Source: Deltaproteobacteria bacterium UBA6967
GTDB lineage: Bacteria; SAR324; NAC60-12
Length of the DNA stretch: 6,144 bases
Direction of reading: 5' to 3'
Assembly: GCA_002450295.1 (NCBI GenBank)
Contig: DJYX01000128.1
Coordinates: 1 to 6,144 of the forward strand
The translations under genes and the position numbers were made by a program. Position 1 is the first letter of the stretch. Every line of letters starts with the position of its first letter. The notes beneath the pieces are model-generated. The model was not told where the DNA came from and did not search any database. It worked only from the letters and a program-made list of their open reading frames with translations. Below are positions 5,328 to 6,144 of the stretch, one piece after another.

Positions 5328-6144
5328 TTGAAGCACATCTTCACGAATGGTTGAATCTGGTGGTTCGCTGGATCCACATGATCACTGGGGTTGCTTGGAT
5401 AGGGGCTTCATTCTACTTCAATTGGGTTGAGGGGCAGCTGAATCGAAAAGGTCTGAATCCACCCGGTATTGCTGGGGATTTGTGGGCGGTTCATGGAGGG
5501 GGATTCTACCATTCACAGAAATATCAGGTAGCTCCAGAAAAGCTTCCAGAGAAGCTTCATTGGTTCAAGTGGGAAGCTTACATGACTTGGGTCAGTGGGA
5601 TGGCACTGCTGATCATCGTTTATTTCTGGCAGGCCGAAACTTATATGGTAGATCCTTCGGTCGCTGATTTGTCAGGCTGGCAAGCGATCGCGATTAATCT
5701 GAGTGCGATGCTCTTAGGCTGGCTGATTTATGATCAGCTATGTCGGTCTCCTTTTGGCCAGCACAACGATTGGATGCTTTATTTGTTCATCATTGCATTA
5801 CCAATTGTTGCCTGGGGGTTGGGTCAATTTTTGAGTGGCCGGGCCACCTACATCACCGTGGGAGGAATGATTGGTTCGATGATGGTCGGGAATGTCTTCT
5901 TTGTGATCATCCCGGTACAAAAGAAGATGGTCGGGGCAATGCTAGCTGGTGAGACTCCTGATGGTAAAATGGGAAAGCAGGGTCTTCAACGCTCCAGACA
6001 CAATAACTACCTTACACTCCCTGTTTTGCTGATCATGATCAGTAATCATTTCCCAACGACCTTTGGCCATTCCTACCACTGGTTGATTTTGGGCGTGCTT
6101 TCAGTGATTGGAATTGTCGTCAAGCACTATTTCAATTTACGCCA
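5324..6144 (+). CDS. puuD: Membrane urate oxidase (PuuD type), N-terminal part; 3' end beyond window
   Basis: PuuD is an integral membrane urate oxidase that converts urate to 5-hydroxyisourate, replacing soluble uricase. Characterised members carry a C-terminal cytochrome c domain and are thought to pass electrons to the respiratory chain. The visible 273 residues match the urate oxidase N-terminal membrane domain: NLVVRWIHMITGVAWIGASF (residues 11-30, first membrane helix with H18), AVHGGGFYHSQKY (55-67), LPEKLHWFKWEAYMTWVSG (74-92), RATYITVGGMIGSMMVGNVFF (173-193), RSRHNNYLTLPVLLIMISNHFP (223-244). About seven hydrophobic helices are present and the histidines expected for the family are kept. 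The GTG start at 5324 overlaps the permease stop by 4 nt (GTGA), with GGAG 6 nt upstream, so translation is coupled. The frame runs open through the last base, so any cytochrome domain lies outside the window. The name puuD is also used for an unrelated E. coli putrescine-pathway gene. The call rests on several family blocks and is firm. Confidence 0.92.
   Translation, partial: MIEAHLHEWLNLVVRWIHMITGVAWIGASFYFNWVEGQLNRKGLNPPGIAGDLWAVHGGGFYHSQKYQVAPEKLPEKLHWFKWEAYMTWVSGMALLIIVYFWQAETYMVDPSVADLSGWQAIAINLSAMLLGWLIYDQLCRSPFGQHNDWMLYLFIIALPIVAWGLGQFLSGRATYITVGGMIGSMMVGNVFFVIIPVQKKMVGAMLAGETPDGKMGKQGLQRSRHNNYLTLPVLLIMISNHFPTTFGHSYHWLILGVLSVIGIVVKHYFNLR

Noticed and set aside
5536..5560. Near-repeat AGCTTCCAGAGAAGCTTC in puuD.
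   Set aside because: It encodes EKLPEKLH, part of a conserved family block, so protein constraint explains it.
1824..5691. Two GCGATCGC octamers (1824-1831 and 5684-5691), resembling the cyanobacterial HIP1 repeat.
   Set aside because: Only two copies, both inside conserved coding sequence. PuuD is not typical of cyanobacteria, so this is not used as evidence of lineage.
5482..5952. Two plus-strand reading frames (5482-5667 and 5740-5952).
   Set aside because: They lie out of frame inside puuD, whose own frame carries all the conserved family motifs.

Overview
The window reads as ordinary chromosome of a Gram-negative, proteobacterium-like organism of moderate GC. The evidence is a periplasmic binding protein with a classical signal peptide, AAGGAG-type ribosome binding sites, and a membrane urate oxidase of the PuuD type, a family known mainly from proteobacteria. 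The lineage cannot be fixed further from the sequence alone. All supported genes lie on the + strand, and no RNA gene, CRISPR array or mobile element was seen.

Layout. (1) 1-495: the 3' part of scpB, the chromosome-segregation partner of SMC/ScpA, cut by the window edge. (2) 496-686: a regulatory gap with a good sigma70-like promoter (569-597), a perfect 9-bp inverted repeat at the predicted transcription start (603-625), a 10-bp palindrome (658-667) and a strong ribosome binding site. (3) 687-2174: complete glpK, glycerol kinase, with no glpF, glpD or glpR beside it. (4) 2175-2334: a gap with a weak hairpin just after glpK and an extended -10 promoter (2265-2293). (5) 2335-2517: a 60-residue secreted or membrane-anchored histidine-rich miniprotein of unknown function. 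(6) 2518-2767: a 250-bp regulatory region with a candidate promoter, a TATTCG-N12-CGAATA inverted repeat, two copies of a CCCCACCCC element 80 bp apart, and a leader of roughly 160 nt able to form several competing hairpins. (7) 2768-6144: a tightly packed operon of an NMT1/SsuA-type substrate-binding protein, an ABC ATPase, an ABC permease and puuD (membrane urate oxidase, running off the window end). Gene junctions are 1 nt, 3 nt and a 4-nt overlap.

How it works together. The operon at 2768-6144 couples a high-affinity importer of the NMT1/SsuA/TauA class to the first committed step of urate breakdown. The simplest inference is import of a purine-related compound (xanthine, urate, hypoxanthine or a relative) followed by oxidation of urate to 5-hydroxyisourate at the membrane. 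The long structured leader is interesting because a known riboswitch class, the NMT1-motif RNA that senses xanthine and urate, sits upstream of this kind of transporter and of purine-oxidation genes. I cannot confirm the motif by eye. Nothing here amounts to a clearly new system; the leader, the glpK operator-like repeat and the histidine-rich miniprotein deserve the closest look.
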